A stretch of DNA of 15,089 bases from JBOGGX01 sp050744245. GTDB taxonomy: Bacteria > Actinomycetota > Acidimicrobiia > Acidimicrobiales > JBOGGX01. Under the pieces are notes generated by a model. The model did not search any database and was not told the origin of the DNA. It saw only the letters and a list, made by a program, of their open reading frames with translations. The position numbers and the translations under genes are program-made. The DNA is taken from assembly GCA_050744245.1 (NCBI GenBank), contig JBOGGX010000220.1, forward strand, positions 1 through 15,089. The letters are read 5' to 3'. This document shows, piece by piece, positions 5,360 to 14,400 of the stretch (the first letter of the stretch is position 1; every line of letters begins with the position of its first letter).

Positions 5360-6558
5360 GCAGTCGTGGTCCCGAAGATCAAGGAGGCGACCTTCTCGGC
5401 GGCGTCAGCCTGCATCCCCTTGATCACATGCTGATAGGTCTGCCATGTGATGAGCGGGCTCGCATGCCCGAGTCGCTCCGACACGATCTTCACGTCGATG
5501 CCCGCGACGAGGGCGAGCGTCGCCCAGGTGTGCCGAAGGTCATGTAGCCGAATCTGCGGCAAGTCCGAGAACGTGGAGTATCGCAGCTTGCGGTCGAATG
5601 CCTTGGAGAACGCCTCCGGGTGGTACGGGCGACCGTCGGGCCGACAGAACACGAGGTCATGATCGTCGTACGCGCCGCCCATGAAGAGTCGCTCCTTGGC
5701 CTGTAGCACACGCCATGCTCGTAGTGCCGCGATGGTGGGTGAGCCGAGCTCGATGACCCTCGGTCGGTCGGACTTGGTCCGCGGTATGAACCGGCCCTCC
5801 CGCCCGCGGCCCGTCGGCTTGGTGAGCGGGATGAGTTCCTGGCGGATGGCGACCACGCGCCGCTCGAGGTCGACGTCCTTCCAGCGCAGCCCCAACGCCT
5901 CGCCACGCCGGCACCCCGTCGTCGCCAGGAACAGCCACGGCCATCGATAGCGCTCGTCGGCCAGTCGCTCTAGGAACGAGGCGAGCTGCTGGGCCGACCA
6001 GACACTCATCTCTGGCGGTTTCGAAGACCGGGCCGACGGAGGCGTCGATTGATCGCCCGGGTTCATCGGCAGCCTGCGCCACCGCACAGCGTCCTTCAGC
6101 GCCGCGTGAAGGATCGTGTGGACGTATCGGACGGTACGGGGCTTCAGTCCGGGCGACTGGTTACCTCGCACGCGACCACTTGTCAGTAGGTCGTCGTACA
6201 ACCTGTTGAGCATCGCTCCATCAAGCGCGGAGAGTTGAACCTGTCCGATGCGCGGTTCGACATGGTGGCGGATGTTCCGCTCGTACGACTCCCAGGTGCT
6301 CTGGGCGAGCTGGCGACGAACAGCCGGCAGCCAGTCGTTCCGCAGGAATTCGGCGACCGTCTGACGCGCGGGTGCCACGTAGGTCCCGTGCCGAGAAGCC
6401 ACCCGCAGCTCGTCGAGGGCTGCCTGAGCGTCGGCCTTGGTCTTGAAGCCGCGGCGCTTGGCCTGACGACGGCGACCATCAGGCCCGAGCGGTAGGTCGA
6501 CAACGAACCACCATGTGCCTGATCGTGGGTCCTTTCGCGGCCCAGCTGTGCGGCTCAC
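5356..6558 (-). CDS. Tyrosine recombinase (phage-type integrase)
   Basis: This 400-aa protein cuts and rejoins DNA at attachment sites through a 3'-phosphotyrosine intermediate. It has three parts: an AP2-like arm-binding N-terminus (about 13-60, GTWWFVVDLPLG then GFKTKADAQAALDEL), a SAM-like core-binding domain (about 70-150), and a catalytic domain (about 190-390). Catalytic residues seen are R217 in TGCRRGEAL, H339-D-L-R342-H343, H365 in LGHASP, and nucleophile Y375 in TYQHV. The frame stays open to 6633, but GTG 6556-6558 is preferred: it follows the XRE gene stop by four bases and has GCGGAG seven bases before it. The gene points toward the tRNA-Gln gene and is followed by the coupled 61-aa gene and an excisionase-like gene, as in integrative conjugative elements. 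Confidence 0.95.
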   Translation of the reverse strand: MSRTAGPRKDPRSGTWWFVVDLPLGPDGRRRQAKRRGFKTKADAQAALDELRVASRHGTYVAPARQTVAEFLRNDWLPAVRRQLAQSTWESYERNIRHHVEPRIGQVQLSALDGAMLNRLYDDLLTSGRVRGNQSPGLKPRTVRYVHTILHAALKDAVRWRRLPMNPGDQSTPPSARSSKPPEMSVWSAQQLASFLERLADERYRWPWLFLATTGCRRGEALGLRWKDVDLERRVVAIRQELIPLTKPTGRGREGRFIPRTKSDRPRVIELGSPTIAALRAWRVLQAKERLFMGGAYDDHDLVFCRPDGRPYHPEAFSKAFDRKLRYSTFSDLPQIRLHDLRHTWATLALVAGIDVKIVSERLGHASPLITWQTYQHVIKGMQADAAEKVASLIFGTTTA

Positions 6559-6562
6559 GAGG

Positions 6563-7339
6563 TCACTCCGCTGCTTTCCTGGCGCGCTTGCGTGGTTGCC
6601 GCCGTCCGACAGTCTGGTCGGACGCCGTCTCATCGCGAGTCGCGTCGCTGGCTGTCAGGTCGGCATTATCGGGGGCTTGGCCGCCCCGATAGGCGTAGTC
6701 GGCGTCGTTGGTATGTTCGGCGATGAAGCCGCGGATGCCGACCTGGCGGAGGTGATCGAAGATCTGGCCGAGTTCGTCGGCGGCCTTGTCGAGCTCGTCG
6801 GCGCGGTTGTCGAGGAGGGCGATGAGGATCTGTTTGCGGCGTTCCCGGTAGCTGGAGAGCCGGGTGGGGCTGGGTTGGCCGGTGATGCGTTCGACGGCTT
6901 CTTCGGCGGCGGTGGGGTCGGCGATGCCGTAGTCAGCGAGCCGCTGGTAGAGGGGTTGGAGCTGGTCGGGTCGGCCGAGGAGCCAGGTGTAGAGCTCGTC
7001 GACCTGGCGGGTGGTCTTCCGCATGAGCCTGTGGTCGTCGGGTGGGGGGAGGAGGAACCAGATGATGGGCAGGTTGAACACCATCGCGAAGATCAACAGT
7101 TCGTGGGCGTCGAACTCGCGGCGCCGGTCGCCGTCCCAGGCTCGTTCGATGGCGGAGACGGCGGCCTGGGTGATGCGCTGGCCGAGGTAGGGCTCGAGCC
7201 GGTCGGCGAGGTGTTCTTGGGTCCAGCCTCGTAGTTCGCGGGCGGCCCGGACGTTGTAGGCGACGACCTGGTTGAGGTCGACCTCGGGCGGCAGGGGTGG
7301 GGGCGGAGCTGGTGGGGTTCGTCGGGGGCGGCGGGCCAC
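6563..7339 (-). CDS. XRE-type helix-turn-helix regulator
   Basis: This 258-aa protein has a proline-rich start (5-18) followed by a Cro/CI-type HTH at about 25-95. RAARELRGWTQEHLADRLEP forms helices 1-2, and ITQAAVSAIERAWDGDRR the recognition helix, then a helix with FAMVFNLPIIWFLLPP. The second half is helical with a DELDKAADELGQIFDHL stretch that may dimerise, then a hydrophilic region and a basic tail (RRQPRKRARKAAE). It is first in the operon with the recombinase (four-base gap) and is divergent from the HTH-relaxase unit, so it is a likely master repressor or activator for both directions. The start is GTG behind a TAGGGT box, so its mRNA may be leaderless. Confidence 0.85.
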   Translation of the reverse strand: MARRPRRTPPAPPPPLPPEVDLNQVVAYNVRAARELRGWTQEHLADRLEPYLGQRITQAAVSAIERAWDGDRRREFDAHELLIFAMVFNLPIIWFLLPPPDDHRLMRKTTRQVDELYTWLLGRPDQLQPLYQRLADYGIADPTAAEEAVERITGQPSPTRLSSYRERRKQILIALLDNRADELDKAADELGQIFDHLRQVGIRGFIAEHTNDADYAYRGGQAPDNADLTASDATRDETASDQTVGRRQPRKRARKAAE

Positions 7340-7345
7340 CCGGTC

Positions 7346-7351
7346 ACCCTA
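7346..7351 (-). promoter_or_regulatory. Candidate -10 box for the XRE-recombinase operon
   Basis: Read on the - strand, TAGGGT is followed by six bases and the GTG of the XRE gene, the same leaderless layout as gltX and the acetyltransferase. A GTGACA sequence about 19 nt further upstream is a possible -35. Confidence 0.35.
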
Positions 7352-7396
7352 CATCGCATCTCGCTTGTGGTGTCACTGCTCTCCTGTTCTGATGGC

Positions 7397-7405
7397 TGCT
7401 ACAAT
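7397..7405 (+). promoter_or_regulatory. Extended -10 promoter for the HTH-relaxase operon
   Basis: TGCTACAAT fits the extended -10 form TGnTANNNT, one base from consensus TATAAT. No convincing -35 is seen, which extended -10 promoters tolerate. The transcript would start near 7412, leaving about 30 nt that contain GGAGG at 7430-7434 before the GTG at 7444. Confidence 0.4.
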
Positions 7406-7443
7406 CCGTGACCGCTACGTATACTTGTTGGAGGTTGTGGCGA

Positions 7444-7827
7444 GTGGGTGATCGGGTGCCGGCGGTGTTGACGGTGGAGGAGGCGGGTGCGTTGCTGCGC
7501 ATCGGCCGCACCAAGGCCTACGCCATGGCCCGGGAATGGCGGGACACAGGGGGGCGCTCGGGCCTGCCGGTGATCGACCTTGGCCACGTGCTGCGGGTGC
7601 CTCGACGGGCGCTGGAGGAACTGCTGGGCGGCGACCTCGCCGATGATGCCAACGGCCTGGTCGACGACCCTGATGAGCCCGAGCCGCCGCAGTCGCCGGC
7701 GGTCGAGGCCTCGGCGGCGAAGAGTTCGAACCGGTCCGGTCCGGGAGCCCGCCGCCGGACCCCGACTCAATTCGACAGCTCGAGGCAACTCAACCTCCTC
7801 AACGACGCGGAAGCTCAGCCGAGCTGA
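7444..7827 (+). CDS. Helix-turn-helix DNA-binding protein (excisionase/HTH_17-like)
   Basis: This 127-aa protein has a MerR/excisionase-like HTH: VLTVEEAGALLRIGRTKAYA (8-27), then a wing with LPVIDLGHVLRVPRRALEELLGG. After about residue 65 it is a low-complexity tail, first acidic and Pro-rich (DDPDEPEPPQSP), then Ser/Arg-rich. GTG 7444 is chosen because GGAGG lies nine bases before it. An upstream in-frame GTG at 7408 would add 12 residues that do not belong to the fold. It lies 115 bp before the relaxase gene on the same strand. It may regulate the transfer gene or bind the origin of transfer as an accessory factor; the sequence does not decide between these. Confidence 0.85.
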   Translation: MGDRVPAVLTVEEAGALLRIGRTKAYAMAREWRDTGGRSGLPVIDLGHVLRVPRRALEELLGGDLADDANGLVDDPDEPEPPQSPAVEASAAKSSNRSGPGARRRTPTQFDSSRQLNLLNDAEAQPS

Positions 7828-7942
7828 GACGAACAGCCGTGAACTACCGCCCGCAGCAACCCGGCACTTCATCGGCAGACACTTGCCAGCCGTTCGGGCA
7901 GGCATTCCCGGTCGGCGTTCGCGTGTCGCCTGGTGTCGGGTC

Positions 7943-10900
7943 GTGCTGACGATAACCAAGCTCAAAGGGGCCGAGTACCTGATCCGCTCTGTCGCCGACG
8001 GCATGGAGGACTACTACATGGGCGCCGGCGAGGCGCCCGGGGTGTGGCGGGGCGCCTGGGCCGCCGACCTCGGGCTGGACGGGATCGTCGAGGCCGACGC
8101 CTTGCGGGCCCTGGTGGACGGGGTCGACCCGGGCTCCGGGATGGAGTTGTTGGCCGGGCACCGGGAGCGCAGGGTGAAGGCGATCGACGTGACGTTGTCG
8201 CCGGCCAAGTCGGTGTCGCTGCTGTGGGCGTTCGGTACCCCGGAGACGTCGGCGGCGGTGTCGATCGCGGTGGTGGAGGCGACCGAGGTGGCGCTGGGGT
8301 TCTTGGAGGAACGGGCGGCGGTGGCCCGTCGCCAGGAGGGCGGGATCCGCCGGCGGGTGGCCACCGCCGGGTTCGCCATCGCCACCTTCGCCCACCGGAC
8401 CTCCCGGGCGGGGGACCCGCAGTTGCACACCCATTGCCTGATCCCCAACGTGGTCCGCCGAGCCGACGGGGTGTTCGTGGCGTTCGATGCCAACCCGCTG
8501 CACACCTGGGCCAAGGCGGCGGGCACGGTGTTTCAGAACGAGCTGCAGCGGGTGCTGACCCGCCGATTGGGGGTGGCGTGGGGACCGGCGCGTAACGGCA
8601 CCCGGGAGATGGTCGGGTTCACCCGCGACCAGTTGCGGGCGTTCTCCAAACGCACCACAGCGATCGAGACTCGCCTGGAGGCGAGGGGCGAGCTGGCCTT
8701 CGAGTCGAAGCGGGCGAGGATGCGGGCCGACGATCGGGCCTCGATCCGCACCCGGGACCGCAAGGACAAGACGTTGACCCCCGAGCGGCTGCGGGACCGC
8801 TGGGTGTCGGAGGCGGCAACTCTCGGCCTGGAGCCCGGAGTCGAGGTCGACCGGCTCGTGCTCGGCCGGAGCCCGTTCCGATCTCCTGCGCTGACCGACC
8901 CGGAGATGATCGCCGCGCTGGTGGACCCGGCCACGGGATTGTGCGCCGCCGAGTCCCGGTTCGGCGAGGCCCATGTGGTGGAGCGAGTGGCCGCCCTTTC
9001 GGCGGGCCGGCTCGGTATCGACGAGATCCTGGCCGTCACCCGGCGGTTCATCGACTCTGATCTGGTGGTGCGGCTCGTGCCCGACGCGGCGCGCCGCCGG
9101 TCGGCCGAGTGGTCGACAATCGAGTTACGCCGGGTCGAAGACCGGCTCCTCGCCAATCTCGAGGTCCTCGTTCGCCGGCCGGCCGAGACGGTCGGCCCCG
9201 GGGCGATCGAGGCGGCCGTCAAATCACACCCCAGCCTCGGGGGCGACCAGGTCGAAGCGGTCATGACGTTGTCCGGGGCCGGCCCGGCCGTGCGGCTCCT
9301 GGTCGCCCCGGCCGGATTCGGCAAGACCGCCACAGTGGCCGCGGCGGTGTCGGCGGAGACACTGGCCGGCCGGCCGGTCGTGGCGGTGGCACCGACCCAT
9401 CGGGCAGTGGCCGAACTGCGGGCCGCCGGCCTCGACGCGCAGACCATCGCCCGGTTCCGCCGCAGTGTCAACCAGACGCCCCTGGCGGCGGAGACGACGG
9501 TGGTGGTGGACGAGTTGTCCCAGGTCGGCACCCGCGATGCGGCGGTCATCGTCGCCGCCGTCGCTGCGACACCCGACGCTCGGGTGTGGTTCGCCGGTGA
9601 CGGTCGCCAGGCTCAGCCGGTGGCCGCCGGCGGGTTGGCGGCCGAGCTCGAGCGCCTCGCCGCTTCCGGACAGGTCCCGTCCGCCAGCTTGGTGGTCAAC
9701 CGTCGTCAACGTGACCCGGTCGAGCGGACGGCGCTCGCTCGGTTCCGGGCCGGGGACGTCGACGCCAGCCAGGCGATCCGGTCCGAGAACGGCTGGGAAC
9801 ACCAGCACGCCAGCCCGACCGAGACCCGCCACGGGTTAGCGGAGGCGGCGGTGGTCGACGCCGACCGCCACGGCCCCGACCAGGTGGCGGTGCTGGCCGT
9901 GAGTCACGCCGACTGCGAGGACCTCGCGGACCGGATCCGGGCCATCCGGGCCGCCCGCGGCGAATTGCGAGGACCGACCCTCACAGGACCCTCCTGGGGA
10001 CCGAACCGGCGGATGTACGCCCCCGGCGACCGGGTGCTCGTCCACGCCAACCTCGGACCCGACCAGCGGCTGTTCAACGGCGCCAGCGGCACCGTCATCT
10101 CCGTGACCGGGACCGGACTGGACCTGGTCGTCGACGGCGGCGGGCAGGTGCACTTGCCCGCCGAGGCGGTCTCCGGGCGCCGGCCCGACGGCGCCCCCAT
10201 CCTGTCCCACGCCTGGGCCCGCACCGTCGACGGCGCCCAGGGCGGCACCTGGACCCAGGTTCACCTCCTGGGCACGCCCGCCCTTGACCGGTACACCGGC
10301 TACGTCGGCCAGAGCCGGGGCCGGCGGCCAACCCACACCTGGAACACCCGCCCCGAACCCGACCACCCCGCCCACCTCCTTGTCGACCAACGCCCGGCCG
10401 ACGAGGTGGTGTTGGACGCCCTGCGGCGGGCCGAACCCAAGACCCTCGCCGCCGGCGACGACCCCTGGAGTCTCGACCGCCGGCTTCGAACCGAACGCGA
10501 GGACCACCTCGCCGTCATCGGCACCCGCCCACCCGACCCCGGTCGGGAACTCGAAACGGCCCGCTGGCGGCTCCGGCTCGCCGACGACGAACTGCGTGGC
10601 GCCACAGGCGGTGTCGATCGCTTCCGCTCGCAGCGGGAACGGCTCGGTCCCCTGGCCCGTCTCCGCCGGGGAGGACGAGCTGCGAGCGCCCGGGTCGACG
10701 TGGCCCCGCCCGAGGTCCACCAGCGTCTGGCGCGAGCCGAACGGGCTCGTGCCGACGCCGACGCCGACCTGGTTCGTCTTCAGCGGGCCGTGACCGAACG
10801 GGCGGTGTGGGACAAGGAGCATGCCTGGCGACTCGGCCGCATCGCGGAGATCGACGAGACCTTGGCCCGCCACTGGGCTGCGGCCGTGCTGCGCGCGGTT

Positions 10901-11287
10901 CGGGCCGACGATCCCCTCGCCTTCGGTATGCGGCGCCTACGCGACGCCCGCGATGTCTACCGCAGCGACCTGGCGCGGCTACTCGTCGTGGATGAGCCTC
11001 TGCCGCGAGGGCGGGACGCGGTGGTGCGCGCCATGTCGGTGAACGCCACGAGACGAAGGCGGGCATGGCTGGAGGGCGCAGTCCGGGACCTCGATCACGG
11101 GCTCGAGGCCCGAGTCGGGCCCGGCCGTGCGCCAGAACCTGGTTCTCGGGACTCACGACTGACCGCGGCCGTCGACCGGGCACTGGCCGCCCGGTTCGGG
11201 CAAACCGCCGTGCCGGATCGCTCGTCGATCGATGGTGATATGCCTGCCGCCGAGCTCGGGGGACGAGGGCTCGGCATCGAGTTGTGA
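7943..11287 (+). CDS. MobF/TrwC-type conjugative relaxase with helicase domain
   Basis: This 1114-aa protein would nick the element at its transfer origin, stay bound to the 5' end and unwind the strand. The TrwC-like relaxase domain (1 to about 290) starts MLTITKLKGAEYLIRSV, has catalytic tyrosine candidates Y24-Y25, and the metal-binding histidines H151, H162, H164 (H-x10-H-x-H, QLHTHCLIPN). A superfamily 1 helicase follows: Walker A APAGFGKT (455-462, K461), Walker B VVVDE (D523-E524), motif GDGRQ (552-556), and YVGQSRGR (787-794) as the arginine-finger motif. The rest is Arg-rich helices. GTG 7943 is chosen because homologues begin ML(S/T)I.KL. The frame is open further back to 7580 but overlaps the HTH gene, and no ribosome-binding site is obvious. 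No coupling protein or type IV secretion gene is nearby. Confidence 0.95.
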   Translation: MLTITKLKGAEYLIRSVADGMEDYYMGAGEAPGVWRGAWAADLGLDGIVEADALRALVDGVDPGSGMELLAGHRERRVKAIDVTLSPAKSVSLLWAFGTPETSAAVSIAVVEATEVALGFLEERAAVARRQEGGIRRRVATAGFAIATFAHRTSRAGDPQLHTHCLIPNVVRRADGVFVAFDANPLHTWAKAAGTVFQNELQRVLTRRLGVAWGPARNGTREMVGFTRDQLRAFSKRTTAIETRLEARGELAFESKRARMRADDRASIRTRDRKDKTLTPERLRDRWVSEAATLGLEPGVEVDRLVLGRSPFRSPALTDPEMIAALVDPATGLCAAESRFGEAHVVERVAALSAGRLGIDEILAVTRRFIDSDLVVRLVPDAARRRSAEWSTIELRRVEDRLLANLEVLVRRPAETVGPGAIEAAVKSHPSLGGDQVEAVMTLSGAGPAVRLLVAPAGFGKTATVAAAVSAETLAGRPVVAVAPTHRAVAELRAAGLDAQTIARFRRSVNQTPLAAETTVVVDELSQVGTRDAAVIVAAVAATPDARVWFAGDGRQAQPVAAGGLAAELERLAASGQVPSASLVVNRRQRDPVERTALARFRAGDVDASQAIRSENGWEHQHASPTETRHGLAEAAVVDADRHGPDQVAVLAVSHADCEDLADRIRAIRAARGELRGPTLTGPSWGPNRRMYAPGDRVLVHANLGPDQRLFNGASGTVISVTGTGLDLVVDGGGQVHLPAEAVSGRRPDGAPILSHAWARTVDGAQGGTWTQVHLLGTPALDRYTGYVGQSRGRRPTHTWNTRPEPDHPAHLLVDQRPADEVVLDALRRAEPKTLAAGDDPWSLDRRLRTEREDHLAVIGTRPPDPGRELETARWRLRLADDELRGATGGVDRFRSQRERLGPLARLRRGGRAASARVDVAPPEVHQRLARAERARADADADLVRLQRAVTERAVWDKEHAWRLGRIAEIDETLARHWAAAVLRAVRADDPLAFGMRRLRDARDVYRSDLARLLVVDEPLPRGRDAVVRAMSVNATRRRRAWLEGAVRDLDHGLEARVGPGRAPEPGSRDSRLTAAVDRALAARFGQTAVPDRSSIDGDMPAAELGGRGLGIEL

Positions 11288-11303
11288 CGAGCCGCCCGGC
11301 TCG
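11288..11303 (+). terminator. Hairpin directly after the relaxase stop
   Basis: CGAGCC (11288-11293) and GGCTCG (11298-11303) form a perfect six-pair stem with a four-base loop, starting at the base after the TGA. There is no T-run, so termination is only likely, not certain. The rest of the gap to 11479 is GC-rich; TTGACT at 11400-11405 with a poor TCAATC 18 nt later is the only promoter-like pair I see. Confidence 0.4.
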
Positions 11304-11479
11304 CGGATGCGGGCTATCTTCCACATTGTCCGGTGCCCCTCGCGTGCCGGGCGGCCGGGCGGGAGTCGATCGGGTTGACCGCGCCCGGTGAGTTGCCTCT
11401 TGACTCGGCCTGGCCGGTGTGCGTCAATCCCGGTTGGGGTTGCCGTCGTTGGTGACGGTGTCGTGCCGGGGGAGGCGCG

Positions 11480-14400
11480 ATGGGCGTGCGGTGGAAGGGT
11501 CGGCGCCTGGCGAGGGTCCGCCTGACGCGTCGGTCGGTGGCCGTTGGTCTCTCACTTGTTCTGGTGGCGGAGTTGCTGGCCGCCGGGGACTCGGCCGCGG
11601 GTGCGCCGGCCCGACCGGAGCGGGAGTGGCGGCCGCCGCCGGCAGCGGTGTCGCCGGCGGTGACGCCGACGCCGCGCGTCCCTTCGGGGTCGCCGACTCC
11701 GATCGTGGGGGAGGTCGAGCCGGAGACCCGGATCCCGTTGCCGTCTGTGCCGGTGCTGGGGTTCGATCCGGTGACGAGCGTGGAGGTGGTGGACCAGCGT
11801 TCGGCGGATCGAACCGTGTTCCGGAACACCGACGGCACCCTGACGCTGCAGGCCTGGGGCGAGCCTCGCTTCTACCAGCCGGCAGGATCGGAAGCGTGGG
11901 AGCCGATCGACAATCGGTTGGTGGCCGACGAGGACCGCCCGGGATGGCTCCGGAACGAGGCCAACTCGTGGACGGTGCGGTTCGGGCCGGTCGCCGCCGA
12001 TGGTTCGGGTGGCGTCGAGATCGACGTCGATGGGCGCACGGTGCGGTTCGGGCCGAGCGGTGGGTCGGCTGTGCCGATCGCTCCGGTGCCGGGCACCGGG
12101 GATCAGGCGAACACTGTCACCTATCCCGACGCCTGGCCCGGCGTCGACCTCGTGTATCGGGTCACCGGCTCGGGTGTGAAGGAAGAGCTCGTCGTGCGCC
12201 AGGCGACCCGGGCGGTGTTCGGCTTCCGGTTGGAGGGCGCCGCGTTCGACCCGGACCCGGCCAACCCGGGTGGCCTGGTGGAGCGGGGCCGGGCCCGCGA
12301 CGAGGGTGGGCTGGTCGTCAACCCGCCCGACATTGTTGATGCATCGGGGCGGCCGGTGGATCACGAGGCGGCCCGGCCGGCGGTGGCGGCGACCGACGAG
12401 GACGGCGGGCAGCGCCTCGACCTGACCGTCGATCCGGGCTGGTTGAGCGGGCTGCCGGCGTCGGCGTTTCCGATCGTGATCGACCCGGTGATCGCGCCGG
12501 GCCCGTATCACTCGGCGGCCTACAAGTGGCGAAACGGTTCGGTCGTCTATACCTGCGGCCCGTGTCACGTCCAGGTGGGTGACGCCCAGGAGGGGCTGGT
12601 TCCGACACTGTGGCGGTCGACCCTGGCCTTCGATTACAGCCCGGCGGACAACGCCATCACCCACAACGCCACCCTCAACCTGAGCTGCTACGGCGCGGCG
12701 CCGGTCGCCTGCTCGGGCAGCGGGTACACGGTGGTGGGGCACGCCTTCGGGCTCAACTGGTGGCAGGCGCCCGGCGACGGGACGTGGTGGGGGTTCGATG
12801 ACCACTCGTACACCCCGACGTTCAACCTCACCAACCTCTACAACAGTTGGACCTCGACGGGCATCGACGGCGGGGTGCTGGGTCTGTGGGGGTGGGAGGA
12901 GCCGTCGCCGAACGACTTCTACACCTACAAGAAGTTCCAGACGGTCGGCTTCAGCCTCGATTTCAATCATCCGCCGACGGCGGCGAACCTGAGTCCGGCC
13001 AACCCGACGACGGCCCATTCGGTGACGCCGACGTTGCAGGCGCAGGTCACCGATCAGAACGGCCACAACATCTGGTACCACTTCCGGCGGTGTCAAACCT
13101 TCGACGGCGTGAACTGTGCGACGACGCCGATGGAGTTCGGTCATGGCGGCCCGGTGGCCAACGGGACGGTGATGTCGGCGGCGGTGCCGGCGGGCTGGAT
13201 GGAGCAGAACAAGTCGTATCTGTGGTGGGTGCGGGTGAGCGACACGATCGATCTGCGGGACGGACCGGCGTCGCGCTACACGACCCGCAGCGACCCGCCG
13301 CCGGTTCCCGCCCCCCAGTCCCCGGCGGCCGACGGCGTCGTGACCGGGCTGCGCCCGACCTTCACCTCGAGCGGGGTCGTCGACCCCGAGGGGGACATCG
13401 TGTCGTACCGGTTCCGGGTGACGACCGGCTCGGACGGCCAGTCGGGCCGGATCCACGAATCGTTGTGGCAACCCGGCCCCGGCTACACCGCGCCGGAGGG
13501 GGCGGTGCCCGATGGCACCTACTGGTGGGCGGTCCAGGCCCGCGACCAGTTCGACGTCCGCTCGGCGTGGTCGACCCCGGTGCGCTTCCGGGCCGACCAG
13601 CGGCTCGGGGTCCGCCCCACCATGCCCTACGACACCATGGGGCCGGTGTCGGTCAACCTGGCGTCGGGCAACGCCGTGGTCGGCTACCAGTCCCGATCAT
13701 TCGCCACGGTGGGCGACCCGGTCGGGTTGGCGTTCACCTACAACTCGCTGGGGCCGGTGCCCCGCGGCCTGTCCGGCGGCTACTTCGCCGACCCCAACGG
13801 CAACGGCACCAAGGACACCGGTGAACCCCGGGTCCTGACCCGGGTCGACCCGCAGGTGAGCTTCGACTGGGGCAGCCCCGGGGAGGGCCCCGACCCCGGC
13901 GTGCTCGACCCCGCTCATTTCACCACCGAATGGACGGGGTTCATCACCCCGCCGGCCAACCCGCCGGCCAACCGGTGGGTGCTGGAGGTCGAGGCGGGGG
14001 CGACCAACTGCACCAACGTCCGGGTCGGCCCCGGCCCCGGGTTCCAAGTGTCGGGGTGCGGGTCGCCCGCCCCCAGCGCCCCCTTCACCATTCCCCCGGG
14101 CGAGTTCACCCCGCTGTTCGTGTCCTACGGCGCCAAGGGCGGGGTCACCAAACTCCACCTACGGATTCGCCCCGAAGGCGCGGCCGACGGCACCGAGTAC
14201 CCGATCCCACCCGACTGGCTTTCCCCCACCGCCCCGGCGCTCCCTCACGGCTGGTCCCGCACCGGCGACAGCCTCGGGGCCGCCACCTACACGTCGCTGC
14301 GGGCGATCAACGGCCAGGTCACCCAACTGCTCGACGACACCGGCGCCGCCCACGTGTTCACCTGGACCGGGGCGGCGTGGGCGCCACCCCCCGACGAGGA

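Noticed and set aside
6559..6633. Longer start for the recombinase
   Set aside because: It overlaps the end of the XRE gene, whereas GTG 6558 has a good ribosome-binding site and lies four bases after the XRE stop.
7580..7942. N-terminal extension of the relaxase by 121 codons
   Set aside because: It overlaps the HTH gene in another frame, its sequence is Arg/Ser-rich without fold signature, and relaxase homologues start at the ML(S/T)I.KL motif found at 7943.
11552..13471. Long open frame on the - strand (639 codons) inside the Rhs-like gene
   Set aside because: It is a shadow of the + strand Rhs frame, which has a signal peptide and domain order. The antisense product is low-complexity Arg/His/Val-rich.
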